DNA of 64,000 nucleotides from Lingula anatina (lineage: Eukaryota; Brachiopoda; Lingulata; Lingulida; Lingulidae): positions 485,515-549,514 of the forward strand of contig NW_019774569.1 in assembly GCF_001039355.2 (NCBI RefSeq). Reading direction: 5' to 3'. The number at the start of each line of letters is the position of its first letter. Within the stretch, counting starts at the first letter, position 1. A model generated the notes under the pieces. That model was not told where the DNA came from and ran no database searches. It worked only from the letters and a program-made list of their open reading frames with translations. Positions 49,409 to 61,139 of the stretch are shown one piece after another. The position numbers and the translations under genes are program-made.

Positions 49409-50306
49409 ATGAACAAAGTGAAGTTGTTCGCTGTACTTTTAGGCGTAATGCTTTTGGTGCAATTGTTTGCTGAATCGGAAGGTAGGCACAGCAGTGCATA
49501 GGCTTAACCTACAGATGAAATCGTCCTAATATTTTTCCAGTTTTCATAGAGTCCCCTGTATAATAATCATCCTTCATTAAGGTGCACAATAACTTAACAC
49601 AATGAAGTTTTGTCAGATATGCTTTTGATACTTGTTTCTTTCTTTTTTTTTTCGCAAAAAAATCAGATGTCAAAGAAATTGTTTGCATGTTACTACAAAA
49701 AAGTTTGAAGCAAATGTTACTTTTAAAGGCATATTTGGCCGCCGCCGCCGCCGTCGCCGTTCCATACCAAGCATCCGCCGCCGCCGCATCTGTGTTGGCG
49801 ATAGCACTGCAGTGGAAGACAGCAACGATGAGGGAGAGAAAGCAAGCGACGAGGTAAGAGCTTTCACACGAGACGCCGTAAAATCAGTTCTCAGCCGGTC
49901 CTTGGTTGATCGGATCAGTTGTCATTATCAACTCATTAGCGGAGCATGACTGAAACTTTTTATCTCATTTTTATCTGTAATGATCTTGCTTTATTAAAAT
50001 ACGTTTAAAATAAACATTGTTATTGCTGCTTGCAAAACATGTTATTTGTTTAAAAGATTATCATTCTAACATTATTTCCATAAGCTGTACATATTATCTT
50101 ATCCTACCAACAGTCCATCACTGGTAAGTTTAGTACAATAATTGCATGTTCCTTTATTACATGACAAGATTATAGTACATTGTACACTGTGTAAAGACTG
50201 GTGATTATCACGGTAAATGTTCTCGGCATTTCAGCTGGTTAAAAAGTTGGTGGACCTCAAGGCAGACATGGATGACGATAACGACGATGAGGATGAGGGT
50301 GAATGA
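49409..50306 (+). CDS. Arg-rich cationic peptide precursor, copy E
   Basis: Exons on the plus strand are 49409-49481 (73 nt), 49729-49853 (125 nt) and 50235-50306 (72 nt): 270 nt, 89 residues, phases 1 then 0. Signal exon MNKVKLFAVLLGVMLLVQLF then AESE. Cationic block IFG, seven Arg, SIPSI, four Arg, ICV (single Cys), then GDSTAVED, SNDEGEKASDE, and an exon 3 tail LVKKLVDLKADMDDD ending in an acidic run. It is the only intact copy on the plus strand and converges on copy F. Its signal peptide is identical to that of F and differs from A/B at several sites. Secretion and membrane-active or antimicrobial function are inferred from charge and layout. Confidence 0.86.
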
Positions 50307-51543
50307 TTGAGCCAGTCCATGTTTTGATGACAGCCATGAGAGAGAGAGAGAGGGAGGGAGCGCACTGATAGAATATCAAATTCGCATATTCAGACATTAT
50401 TAATGTTAATGGAAAGCAATCATATTCAATATCTAGTTTACTTTAGCAATCAGTTCGTTCGGACAATTCCAAACAACTGGCGTTCCTAAGGTAACTCAGA
50501 CAGTCGAGCTTTTCTTAATAAGTTTTGATCAGTTGTAAAAATACCTTCTAAAAATATTCAGAGTTTTTTTCTTTTCTTTGTTTATCTTAAATCTTTTTTT
50601 CTTCTTGAAGCCTTTTTTATTATTATTCTCTCATTGTTTTTATGATGGATAATGCTTTTTGCAATATTTTGCATTTTACCAAAATTCTTAGAAGTTGTAT
50701 GGATACCAAACGACTCTCTTTGTATGCAATAAACGACAGATAGATATTTTTATTTGTAATGTATTTATTTTATATTCTGCAGCTGTGCAGAGTAGTTTTT
50801 TCATCAAGTTGCACACGAAAAATGACATTTTATGTGAAAGAGAATTTAACTATTTAAAAAGTGTGTATAAGCTACCAAAAGTTCAAAGAGGCAAAAATAT
50901 TCTGTACAGTTCCTTTCCAATTTTTTATCTCAGAACAAAAAGGTGATGATGATAGATAAAGGTTTGCTACTAGGGATCATTCTGCCAAATTGAATTTCCA
51001 TTGAAAAAAATAAGAAAAGAAAAAAAAACGCAATGTTCGCGAACCATTGCACTTTAATTCGATGTTAATAATATTTTAGTGAAGTATTTTGCTCTAAATC
51101 ACTTGCTAGACGTGTATACCGCTTGTTTTTCCAAATATTTTAGAAGCAAATATCGACACCAGGTACTTTATTTGAAGGGTTATATTGTTTTAAAGGTATA
51201 AATTGGGAAAGACATTGGCTTTGAAGGATATGTATAGGCATAAAAAATATTGCTTTGGGATATCGTCAAATCTGGATAGAGTTCCTTTGATTACAGTGAC
51301 TGTTGCTTTTCAAAAAAACCGTGCTCCATTTTGCTTTTTGCATCGTTAAATATATGCTCTGAAGGTATACTTTACACCTGGTATTTGTTATGTCCAGTTC
51401 ACAACACATGATAGAATTTTGCAAGAATACAGGTCTGAATAGGCAAAACTTGAAGTGTTTATTAATTTTCGACCAATGGGACAGTTGCTTTCAAACTTAC
51501 CCTAGCAACGATAAGGTCTAATTTCTTAATGTTGGGATTTCCG
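50307..51543. repeat. Downstream arm of the E/F inverted duplication
   Basis: Matches 54530-56179 in inverse orientation, e.g. GAACGAACTGATTG / CAATCAGTTCGTTC and GGGACAGTTGCTTTCAAAC / GTTTGAAAGCAACTTTCC. A short GA tract lies at 50340-50358. No further gene. Confidence 0.8.
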
Positions 51544-51688
51544 GTGTAACAGAAAGTCCGCCCTCCATTTAGTTGTTGTGGTTAGGGTTAACCTGACCTA
51601 AGTGGGTCAATATCTAAGACGAGGCTTACCTGTACAAATAAATGAGAAGAGGGCTCCCTATCATGGAGGACTTTCTGTCACGTTACAC
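51544..51688. mobile_element. ~145 bp MITE, GTGTAAC..AGAAAGTCC ends
   Basis: Left GTGTAACAGAAAGTCCGCCCTCC and right (inverse) GTGTAACGTGACAGAAAGTCCTCC form inverted repeats. Related copies at 47287-47410 and, as 51 bp units, at 40731-41210. Confidence 0.7.
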
Positions 51689-51717
51689 AGGACAAAAGAA
51701 TGGCCACAAACAAACCC

Positions 51718-52326
51718 TAAGGCTGTATTCCCAGAGCTTTTAGAACAATCTATCCCCGCGGGGAGATTCACTAGATTACGTAGTAAATAATGCACTGTCC
51801 ACGAGCCCGATATCACGATAGCAGGCCGAGCGCCAGCGAGGCATGCTATCGTGGATATCGGGCGAGGGGGTAAGAGTGCATTATTTGTCATACATACAAA
51901 GGGAAATCGTGCGTATTCCCCACCCAAAACCCCTAACTTTGAATAGAACACGCTGATATCACCGCGCATGGGGTGATATCAAAGAATGGACTTTCCCCGC
52001 GTTTACTGCCTAATTGCGGTCACCGTCCAATCATCTTCGTTTGCGTTAGTGGTTTTCTGAGTAGTTGGCCGATTTCCTGCCCATCTTCCGCACGTGGCAG
52101 TCACTCCGTCTCATTCATTGTATCGGTCCCTGCAATCCTTTTGTTTTGATATCAGCCCCGTGGTATGTATTGTCAGATAATCCGGCTTAAATGTTTGTCC
52201 CGCCTACTACAAGCTGTAAGGAGGTAATTAACTTTCGTGTCCGCCCGGCTGACAGCTATTTAGCGTGAACCCCGAGGGAGTTAGGTCGATCTAAAGTAGA
52301 TCGATCTAATCTCTGGAAATGGGGTC
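51718..52326. mobile_element. AGATCGATCT-family MITE interrupted by a second element
   Basis: The right end of the family (CTAAGGCTGTATTCCCAGAGC to CACTAGATTAC, 51718-51780) and its body (TAATCCGGCTTAAATG to AAATGGGGTCT, about 52180-52326) are separated by about 390 bp. The insert includes a palindrome around CGATAGCAGGCC..GGCATGCTATCG and repeated GATATC words. Confidence 0.65.
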
Positions 52327-54530
52327 TAAAACGCACGCAAAAACGAGGAGATAAATTGACTGTCGTACGAATTTTTTTTATTTTCTTGCAAGTAGTAACT
52401 TTACTTCGAAAAATGTACTCAACAATACGGGCTCTATAGCTTTATTGGAACTTAACTTTGCGAAAAAGAGTCACAGTTTTAATGCCATACGTGAAGACCA
52501 CGTGCGCATATATATGTTATCAATTAATATACAGGTATGTCGAACAAAACCCAAATCTATTGCTTTAATGTGTTTGTCTAAAAAGCCTAATTTTGACAAA
52601 TCAAAGTGATGAAATGTGACTTATAACATGGGATGTTATTGTTATTTTTTCTCGTTCAGTTTTCTCTTGCTCTGATCTTAGCTGAGCCTCATTTTGGTCT
52701 GAAACGGAGGCATGAAAAATAACTGCGTTTGAAATTTTACGATTTAAATGTTGGTGATGCACATTAAACAAAAATTATACGGTCACCTTTAGTTATCAAT
52801 TATTCGCAATAAGTGGCATTTTGATTGGAAGTAATAATCTTTAAAAATTTACCTAACCACTGTACGTACATACACGGGCTTTAAAGAGGTGGTTGCTCAT
52901 GATCAACTTAGTACATGTCATGTAAGTACATGGCATGTAAGTCCAGCATATTTTTTGTAAATTTTGATTCCTCAATTTTATATAAGATAATTAGCGCGCG
53001 TTGCATAATAAGTTGTTTATAATGAACTTGCAAACATGCCAAGAATTTGTGTTTAAACTTTCTATTAAAACCACTTTAAACTGAGCTGCGGTCTTTGTGA
53101 GCCCTTATACAACCATTTATATGGATAGAATACTCAACGGTCGCTAAAGCAAAAAAAAAATGTGTCATTGTGTACAAGTTCCTGAAAACCTTACAAGTTC
53201 TTGTGCTTCTTTCGAACGTCCAAATCTTGACTTTCCCTGTAGCACTATGAGCACCCTGTGCGTCCACTGAGCACCTTGCCTGCCTCTTTGCGCGTCCTCT
53301 GTGCAGTGCGATTAGAGACGTTGCAGGCGACCCTGGAGCGATGTTTGAGCACCGTTTGAGCACCCATCGGCGACCATTGGCGATCAGCAAATTTCCATTC
53401 TACAAGGACAAACGTCGTGTGAACGTCCTTTGGCGACTGCTGGACGACTTATTTTTTTAGTGCTTGGATATATTCTGGGTCTTTTATATGTTTTCACTAG
53501 TTCTAACCCGGTCAGCCAATTAATAGCCAGAAGATGAATAATTGGCGATGCACTATTAACCTCTATTGCATACTACAAGGTCTGCATGCATTAATACGTC
53601 AGATGGCCATAGCAGTCTTTAAAAGAAAGACCGATGAACCTTTTGGGCACGCCACTGGCTGACACAATGCAGGTCTCGATCCGTTTACAACAGACAAACT
53701 CTGCAAAAACTGCGACATGAACTGTCTCGAACAGCGATCGAATATTCGTTCTATACTCATGTGCTCAAGATTTTAGAAACATAATACATGTACCATAGGA
53801 GTTCAAATTGGAGGCTTGTCTAAGGCTACTAGCAGCTTTAACCCTCGGATTTCTTGCCTTAGCCCATGTATATATATACAGTAAAAAGTTGCATGTATCA
53901 CGTGCAGGCCACTGACCGATCACTGAGCATCCATTGTGCAACCAAAGCGATGTTTGTGCCTCCTTCCTGCAACAACAGCGAAGCTCGTGCGTCCCTTTTC
54001 CCTCGCTTGAGCCACCTTGCAGCGACCAAAAGCTTTCTCTTCGTTCCTTTGTGTGTTTGGTTTGAAAATGAGATTGTGATAGTTGAACTGCCATACGTTC
54101 CTCAAACACATTTATGCACAATTGCTTACTGGACAGGTATTTTAATTAAGCGGTAAAAATAACTATTTGTTCAGTCACATATACCAATAAGAGAATGGGA
54201 ATGCACCAAGTGAATCTACACACAATAGACATAGAAGTCTCACCTCTACTGAACCAATACTTTGGGGGAGATAAATGGCTGTGGAATGATATGCTGTTGG
54301 TATCATTTTATTAACATCAAATTTCACAAAAAAAAAAATATGTAGACCAGGCATTATTACTACTCAAGATCTGCCTACTTTGATTATTGATTACTATTAT
54401 TTGATTACTCTGATTCAGGGGTTGACACTTCTATTGTCCTTGTATACCAGTATTGAAATGAATGGGATTGAACAAACATCAATATCATGGTCACTAGTTC
54501 ATAAACATCTCGAACTTTCGCATTGAAACA
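52327..54530. other. Spacer between the E and F arms, no gene seen
   Basis: Two GC-richer patches (about 53200-53460 and 53885-54050) share diverged GCGACC/GAGCACC words and face each other, suggesting an old inverted-repeat element. Open frames there lack splice or domain support. Confidence 0.5.
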
Positions 54531-54740
54531 TTAAAAAACAAATTCTACCAAAATGAAACCGGAAATTGCAACATTAACAAATCACAGGCCAATTGTCATT
54601 ATTATTGTTGCTATATATGATAAGTTTGAAAGCAACTTTCCTGTTGGTCGAAGATAAACAAACACTTCATGTTTCATCAGACTTTTATCATGTCAGTGAA
54701 CTGGACATTACAAATACCAGGTTTAAAGTATAACTTCAGT

Positions 54741-54988
54741 CAGTGGCGGATTCCCCCCCCCCCCTTCGATTTCTGAAAACTGATAATCCCTTCTTGAAAT
54801 TAGAATTTGACCAGCTGAATCATAGTTATAAACCGTACCGAATTGCACCGTTCGCCCTCTAAAATACCAAATTTTTTAGGGTCCCTTCAACAGGCCCCGT
54901 GACCCACGCCGGGGGCGGGGTGGGGGGAGGTCGGCTTCGCATCCCCGGCCCCATTCCCCCCCTTCAAATAATCCTGGATCCGCCCCTG
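54741..54988. mobile_element. 248 bp hAT-like MITE, CAGTGGCGGAT ends
   Basis: CAGTGGCGGATTC at the left faces GGATCCGCCCCTG at the right. It is inserted between sequences that are contiguous in the E arm (about 51355-51375). A clear target duplication is not visible. Confidence 0.75.
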
Positions 54989-55868
54989 ATTTTAAAAGCA
55001 TATATTTAACGGTTCATAAAAGCAAAATGATTGTGAATCACACCTACCGAAGTAGCATGAATTTTTTAAGCATCATTCAATGTAATCTAAGGAACACTAT
55101 CCACGTTTGACGATATCTCAAAGCAATACTTTTATGCCTACATATCCTGCAAAACCGGTTTATTTCCCAATTAATAACTAAAAAAACACAATATAACCCT
55201 TCAAATAAAGTACGTGGTGTCGATATTTGCTTCTTAAATATTTGGGAAAACAAGCGGTATACGCTACTAGCAGTTCATTTAGAGCAAAACACTTCATTAA
55301 GATATTATAAACATCGAATCAAAGTGCAGAGTGGGTCGAACAATGATTCAAGAGTAGGAGAACATTGCTTTTTTTCTTTTTTTTCAATGAAAATTCAATT
55401 TGGCATAATGATCCCTGATAGCAAAACTTTATCCATCAAAATCACCTTTTTGTTCTGAGATACAAAAAATGGGAGGAAACTGTTCAGAATATTTTTTACC
55501 CTTTTTGTAACTTCTACACACTTTTTAAACAATTAAATCCTCTTTCACATAAAAATTTAATGTTATTTCTTGTGTGGAACTTGATAAAAAACTACTCTGG
55601 ACAGCTGCAGCATATAGGGCCTAAAATAAATACATGACAAATCGAAATATATATTTGACGTTTTATTGCATACAGAGAGCCGTTAAGTTTGGAATCCATA
55701 CAAATTCTAAGAATTTTGGTAAGATGCAAAATATTGCAAAAAAAAAACGTATTCCATCATAACAACAACGAGAGAATAATAATTAAAAGGGTCACAAGAA
55801 GAAAAATTAAGATTAAAGATACACAAGAAAAGAAAAACTCTGAATATAAATAACAAGGGTTGCGGTGG

Positions 55869-55914
<46 letters not shown>
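55869..55914. repeat. (GT)n microsatellite
   Basis: About 23 GT units. The His/Thr-repeat open frame on the minus strand is a by-product. Confidence 0.97.
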
Positions 55915-55916
<2 letters not shown>

Positions 55917-56179
55917 CGTCAATCTGCTGGCGCTATTTTTAGAAGGTATTATTACAACTGATCAAAACTTATTAAGAAAAGCTCGACTGTCTGAGTTACC
56001 CAAAGAACTACAGTTGTGTGGAATTGTCCGAACGAACTGATTGTTAAGATAAACTAGATATTGAATATGCTTGCTTTCCATTACGATTTATAATGTCTGA
56101 ATATATGAATTTGATATTTTGTCAGTGCGCGCTCTCTCTCGTTCTCTCGTGGCTGCCATCAAAACATGGGCCGACTCAA

Positions 56180-57084
56180 TCATTCACCCTCATCCTCATC
56201 ATCAACATCGTCGTTATCGTCGTTATCGTCATCCATGTTGGCCTTGAGGTCTACCAACTTTTTAACCAGCTGAAATACCAAGAACATTTACCATGGTAAT
56301 CACCAGTCTTTACACAGTGTTCAATGTACTATAATCTTGACATGAAATCAAGGAACATGCAATTATTGTACTAAACTTACCAGTGATGGACTGTTGGTAC
56401 GATAAGATAATATGTACAGCTTATGGAAATAATATTAGAATGATAATATTTTGAATAAATAACATGTTTTGCAGGCAGCAATAACAATGTTTATTTTAAA
56501 CGTATTTTAATAAAGCAAGATCATTACAGATAAAAATGCGATAAAAAGTTTCAGTCATGCTCCGCTGATGATTTGTTAATGACAACTATCCGATCATCCA
56601 AAGACCGGCTGAGGGCTGATCTTATGGCGTCTCGTGTGAACGCTCTTACCTCGTCGCTTGCTTTCTCTCCCTCATCGTTGCTGTCTTCCACTGCAGTGCT
56701 ATCGCCAACACAGATGCGGCGGCGGCGGATGCTTGGTATGAAACGGCGGCGGCGGCGGCGGCGGCGACTCCAACCTATAAAGGTACATTTTGCATCAAAC
56801 CTTTTACAGTAGCATGTTAACACTTTCCTTGAAATCCCATTTTTTTGTCAAAAAAAAAAAAGCTAATGAAAGCATTTTTGACAAAACGTCATAGTATTAA
56901 GTAATTGTGCACCCTAATGAAGGACGATTATTTTCAAAGGACTCTATGAAAACTGAATTACAAACAAACTGATTTAATCTCTACGTTCAGCCTATACATT
57001 GCTGTGCTTACCTTCCGATTCAGCAAACAACTGCACCAAAAGCATTACGCCTAAAAGAACAGCGAACAACTTCACTTTGTTCAT
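56180..57084 (-). CDS. Arg-rich cationic peptide precursor, copy F
   Basis: Exons on the minus strand are 57084-57012 (73 nt), 56774-56650 (125 nt) and 56269-56180 (90 nt): 288 nt, 95 residues. The signal peptide is identical to copy E (only silent changes). Cationic block WS, eight Arg, FIPSI, four Arg, ICV (single Cys), then the same GDSTAVED and SNDEGEKASDE. Exon 3 starts LVKKLVDLKANMDDD and is six residues longer than in E through extra Asp/Asn codons. It converges on copy E as the second arm of the inverted duplication. An aromatic Trp at the start of the block is a feature of many membrane-active peptides; function is inferred. Confidence 0.86.
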
Positions 57085-57284
57085 TGTGCGTATTGGCGGC
57101 TTTGTGGCAGAACAGGAGTCAGAGCTTCGCGCAAACTGGAGGCGAAAACGCCCAACTCTTATTTTTATTGAAGCTTAGCAAATGTCAAAGTTTCTAGGGC
57201 ATGCGCAACAATTGCATTCTTTGAAAATGTTTTCAGCGATATTGCACGTGACTCCTTCGAACGTGGGCGTCTGGTTGTCACCAC

Positions 57285-57745
57285 AACTGTTTATTATACG
57301 TTGTTTCAACAATATGAAAAATGATTATATCTTTGATATCATTAATCTAGAAAAGTTTTTGTGTAAACAATGTTTTCACTGAAAAGAAGTTTCCACGAAA
57401 AACGTTGCTTCTTCCTTTTTTATCTTTCTTTAACTAACCGAGGCATCTACAGGGGTCTTCGTAAGAATTGAACAAAAAAAATTGCCTGGAAGAAGAAATT
57501 GGACACATTTTAAAACATCCGTTTGAATTCTCTCTTCGTAGGCATTTCTTTTTTTTTATTTCTTTCCTATACATTGTCACAAAATACAGCCATTCAATCA
57601 TGATTTGCTTGATTTGAATTGAATAAAAAACAATCTATAGTTATTATGTTGGCACACCTGGTCTTCACGTATGGCAGGTTCAGTCCCCGACTCTTTGTGA
57701 TCCAATCCAAGCTGAAAAAAATCACTAGGTACGTCATGTTGAGTT

Positions 57746-57781
<36 letters not shown>

Positions 57782-60700
57782 TACTTAAATACAGTTACGT
57801 TTTTTTCATTTTCGTTTCGTTTTGCCTTCCAGTTTTACTTTTTCATTTGGTCTCATCAAGGTTAGGAAATAATCTTAGTTGCCCAAACAGTAACCTTGGG
57901 CAATTCAAAATATTCGTCATGACTGCCAAATCCCACTGAAAAATACCACTCTTCCATAAAATGCGTACTAAATCTTATGCCTGAAGGTCGCATTTAAAAC
58001 AGTTGATACCACTGAACCACTGAAAAATACCACTCTTCCATAAAATGCGTACTAAATCTTATGCCTGAAGGTCGCATTTAAAACAGTTGATCCGCAGACT
58101 AATTGATCCCTCGACTTAATATGGCCGACTCCACTTAAAAGTAAGCCACCTAATCATCTAATGGTCTCCCCGCTTCCACATTTAACGGATTAAATCTGGG
58201 CTCCTAGGTTTAATTGCTAGGCCCCTAAAGCGACGTATGTGGAGGCGATGAGGCTACCGGGGGATTAGTCGGTATTGCTTTTAAGTGGTTCTTAACACAC
58301 TTTTTAGACATGAATCGTTTAGAATCTTTAGACAAAGCTACAGTAGTGGTGGTCATCATTGTTATAACAGAAGCAAAGCATAAGAAGACATGCAACTGTC
58401 GCCATTAGTTTCTTATATGCACACACCACTAGGGTGGGAATACAATATGTCTGCCTTTGTGCGTCACCAAACTAGGTCACGCACACGATTTAAGAAGTGT
58501 GGTGAAATACTGGAGACGACAAAATACCTTCCCAAGGTGCATTGTAGTAAATACTGGTAGGCGCGCCATTGAGGGGCTTTTACTGTTCGTTTTGTGAAAT
58601 TACTATCGATGAATTTTATATATATATAATACTTTTTTGTTGAAGGCTCCCTCATAGTGCACCCATTATAAAAGTGCATTGCCTCGTTTTCAAGAAATCA
58701 GAACTGAGGATTAAAACCGACTGCAATTAATTTTTTAATGATTATCAAAAGATTTTCTCTACTAATTTCAATAATTTTACAGTCTCTAGCATTTTTATAT
58801 CTGTGATGAGGAAAGGGAAGTGTTGCCGGGTATTGATGTCAATATATGGCCAAAATTCCGTCAACAATATACTGTACAGTAGGCCTAAATGCTAGCCCAG
58901 CATAAGGAATTCCCTAGTAAATGCACAAATAATACATAATTTAACGGATCAAATTATCTTTTCACTTCTATCATTCTCTTAAGAAAATACAGCAACAAGC
59001 TTGATTCTTTTGAACGATTATAGAAATTTAGAGGAAACCCTGCTGCTGACCAAGCGAAGATATTTGACGCTTAATTGTACTTGAAGTGCCCGTTCAGCTG
59101 GCACTGGACCTCGCTATCCCAATAGAAGCTAACATGTTGACATACCGCTGATAGGCCTATCCATGATTTTGGTAAGAGCTGCATCGCTCGAGTTGAACGA
59201 CAAAATAAACCCCTCGACGAGGACAATTTGATTTGAATATGAAAGGCACAATGATACCCGCATATCGCTTCCTACACCATTTCATAGAAGTCATTAAAAC
59301 CATCAAAATAGCGACTTTGCTTAAGAAGGAAAACCACAACTATTTTTTCAAAGAAGCAGAGGGATGTTTGTGCAAACATCTTTGTAACAAATGACAGTGA
59401 TATTTTCTTTTCTTTCAGAGAGGAGATACTTGGCCATTTTTTTTTATTTGGCCAAGTTCCATACATAACACCTAAAGTAGTCATCGTAAAGTAGTGATCG
59501 TATTATAAGTGAGAGGGTCTACTAGCAAATATTTCATATCAAATTTAGAGGAACGAAAATATTTTGCATAACAAAGTATTATGAACACTAATTAGTAAGA
59601 TCCTAACCTACCAAGCTATGTTGCTTCAAACAGTGTTGTCGACTTTTGACGTCAGTTAGTTATAGTGCTATGATGTCTCGACACGAACGCGTCTTCGGAG
59701 TAATCACGGGGTCAAGTAATGTGTGCACCTCAAGTACATTGAAACCCCGCAACGATTTCATTTTTGAAATAACACCTACCCGTAACAGTCAAAAATGCAT
59801 TCCCCCAAACGAAAACACTACATAAATGTATATAGTATACTATACCATGTATGAAAAACAGCGCCTTTCCCACCCCCTGCCCCTTTTAAACAACACGCTG
59901 TAGGCCTGGAAGTCAAATGAAAAAAAAAAAAAAACTGACAGGTGCTATATGCTCATGAAACAGATTTTGCTTTAGTTTACCCCTCTTGTCCAAACTTAAC
60001 TTTATACGAGAACACTATTCGAACTCCTTTTTTAATAGGCACTACATCTCGAATCTACCCCGATTTCCCTTCTTAGATATCAAGGTGAAGCTTACATTAG
60101 AATACTGATATAACTCCAAACTACAAAAACACCTGTGTACACTTTTTATGGACTTTGTGGTGTCAAAAGTATTTAAAACATCCGTCTTTGCAATTTCGGA
60201 AGGCAACCATTTTCTGTGCACCATGCAATTAACTTTTCTTACTGTCATTCAAAACTGTCGCCTAGCTTTTCTTTTTTCAAACGCTCCAACACACAAACAA
60301 TGAAGTCGTATTTTGGTGTCGAAAATTACACCATGAGACACTCCTCCTTCAAGCAAAAGTCTTCCTTCTTACAAAAACAGTCCAGTCATGCTTAACCACA
60401 GTTAAATACAGGGTGTATTTTTGACGCCGAAAACCATAACAGTAACGTAATTACTGTAAGCTCTCTTTAGAATCACAAAGTGGTTTATGGGGGCCAAATA
60501 CAGCATGAATACAGGTTTTTGGTCGTTTTTTTTTTCATGTTTTTGACTCAATGCCCAAGTCAACTTTATCTGATTTAATTTGGGGATCGAGTAAACAAGC
60601 AGTGAAGCTGTAAAATGTACATACATAAAAGCAAATAATGATGCACAAAATGAGTTATTATGTTAAATTTTGATACAATTTTACATGATGCTTAACACCA

Positions 60701-61139
60701 AAATCAAGACTAAATTTCAACGAAATTAAGTTCAAGGTTACTATGGAAATGTCTGTTTTAGTTGTAGAAAAACAGAGGTTAGTAAATATGGAAAGTGCAT
60801 ATTATTTGGAATAGTAGGTCAACTGTCAATGTCAACGTCATTAAAATTCCCAAAATTAGGCTTGTTGCCTAACTTCAATAGTTACAAAGGGTGTATCTCT
60901 GTCAGATTTGGAGAGTGATTTTGCAAAGTACAGTTCGTGGTGAAAAGTAGGTCAAAGGTCAAATGCAAAGTCCCAGTAAGATTGCCAATATATTACTTCC
61001 TATTCAAGTTCAAAAATAACTATGACCATATCTCTGCTAGTTCTGAATTATTTCTCATTCTGTTTTCACCTCTGAGCAATGTTTGGAATAGCACAACCCC
61101 TCAACCTGATGAAAAACGAAAGAGCAGACACCCCTTTTA
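57285..61139. other. Intergenic DNA with small repeats, no gene seen
   Basis: Contains a GATA microsatellite (57746-57781), an 84 bp tandem duplication (57935-58100), and a folded element about 58120-58295 (CACTTAAAAGTAAGCC against GGTATTGCTTTTAAGTGG). A diverged fragment of the 11-17 kb repeat family with AGGTCAAAGGTCA at 60949 lies at about 60600-61030. No exon is supported. Confidence 0.55.

Larger units (their letters stand above)
54530..56179. repeat. Downstream arm of gene F in the inverted duplication
   Basis: Inverse match of 50307-51543, with a 248 bp MITE (54741-54988) and a GT microsatellite (55869-55914) as arm-specific additions. Confidence 0.8.

Noticed and set aside
51661-51969. 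102-codon minus-strand frame
   Set aside because: Covers the end of one MITE and part of another; no protein-like conservation.
53076-54156. Three medium open frames in the E-F spacer
   Set aside because: They fall on GC-rich patches of an apparent old inverted-repeat element and show no domain or junction evidence.
55707-55922. His/Thr repeat open frame
   Set aside because: Direct translation of the GT microsatellite.
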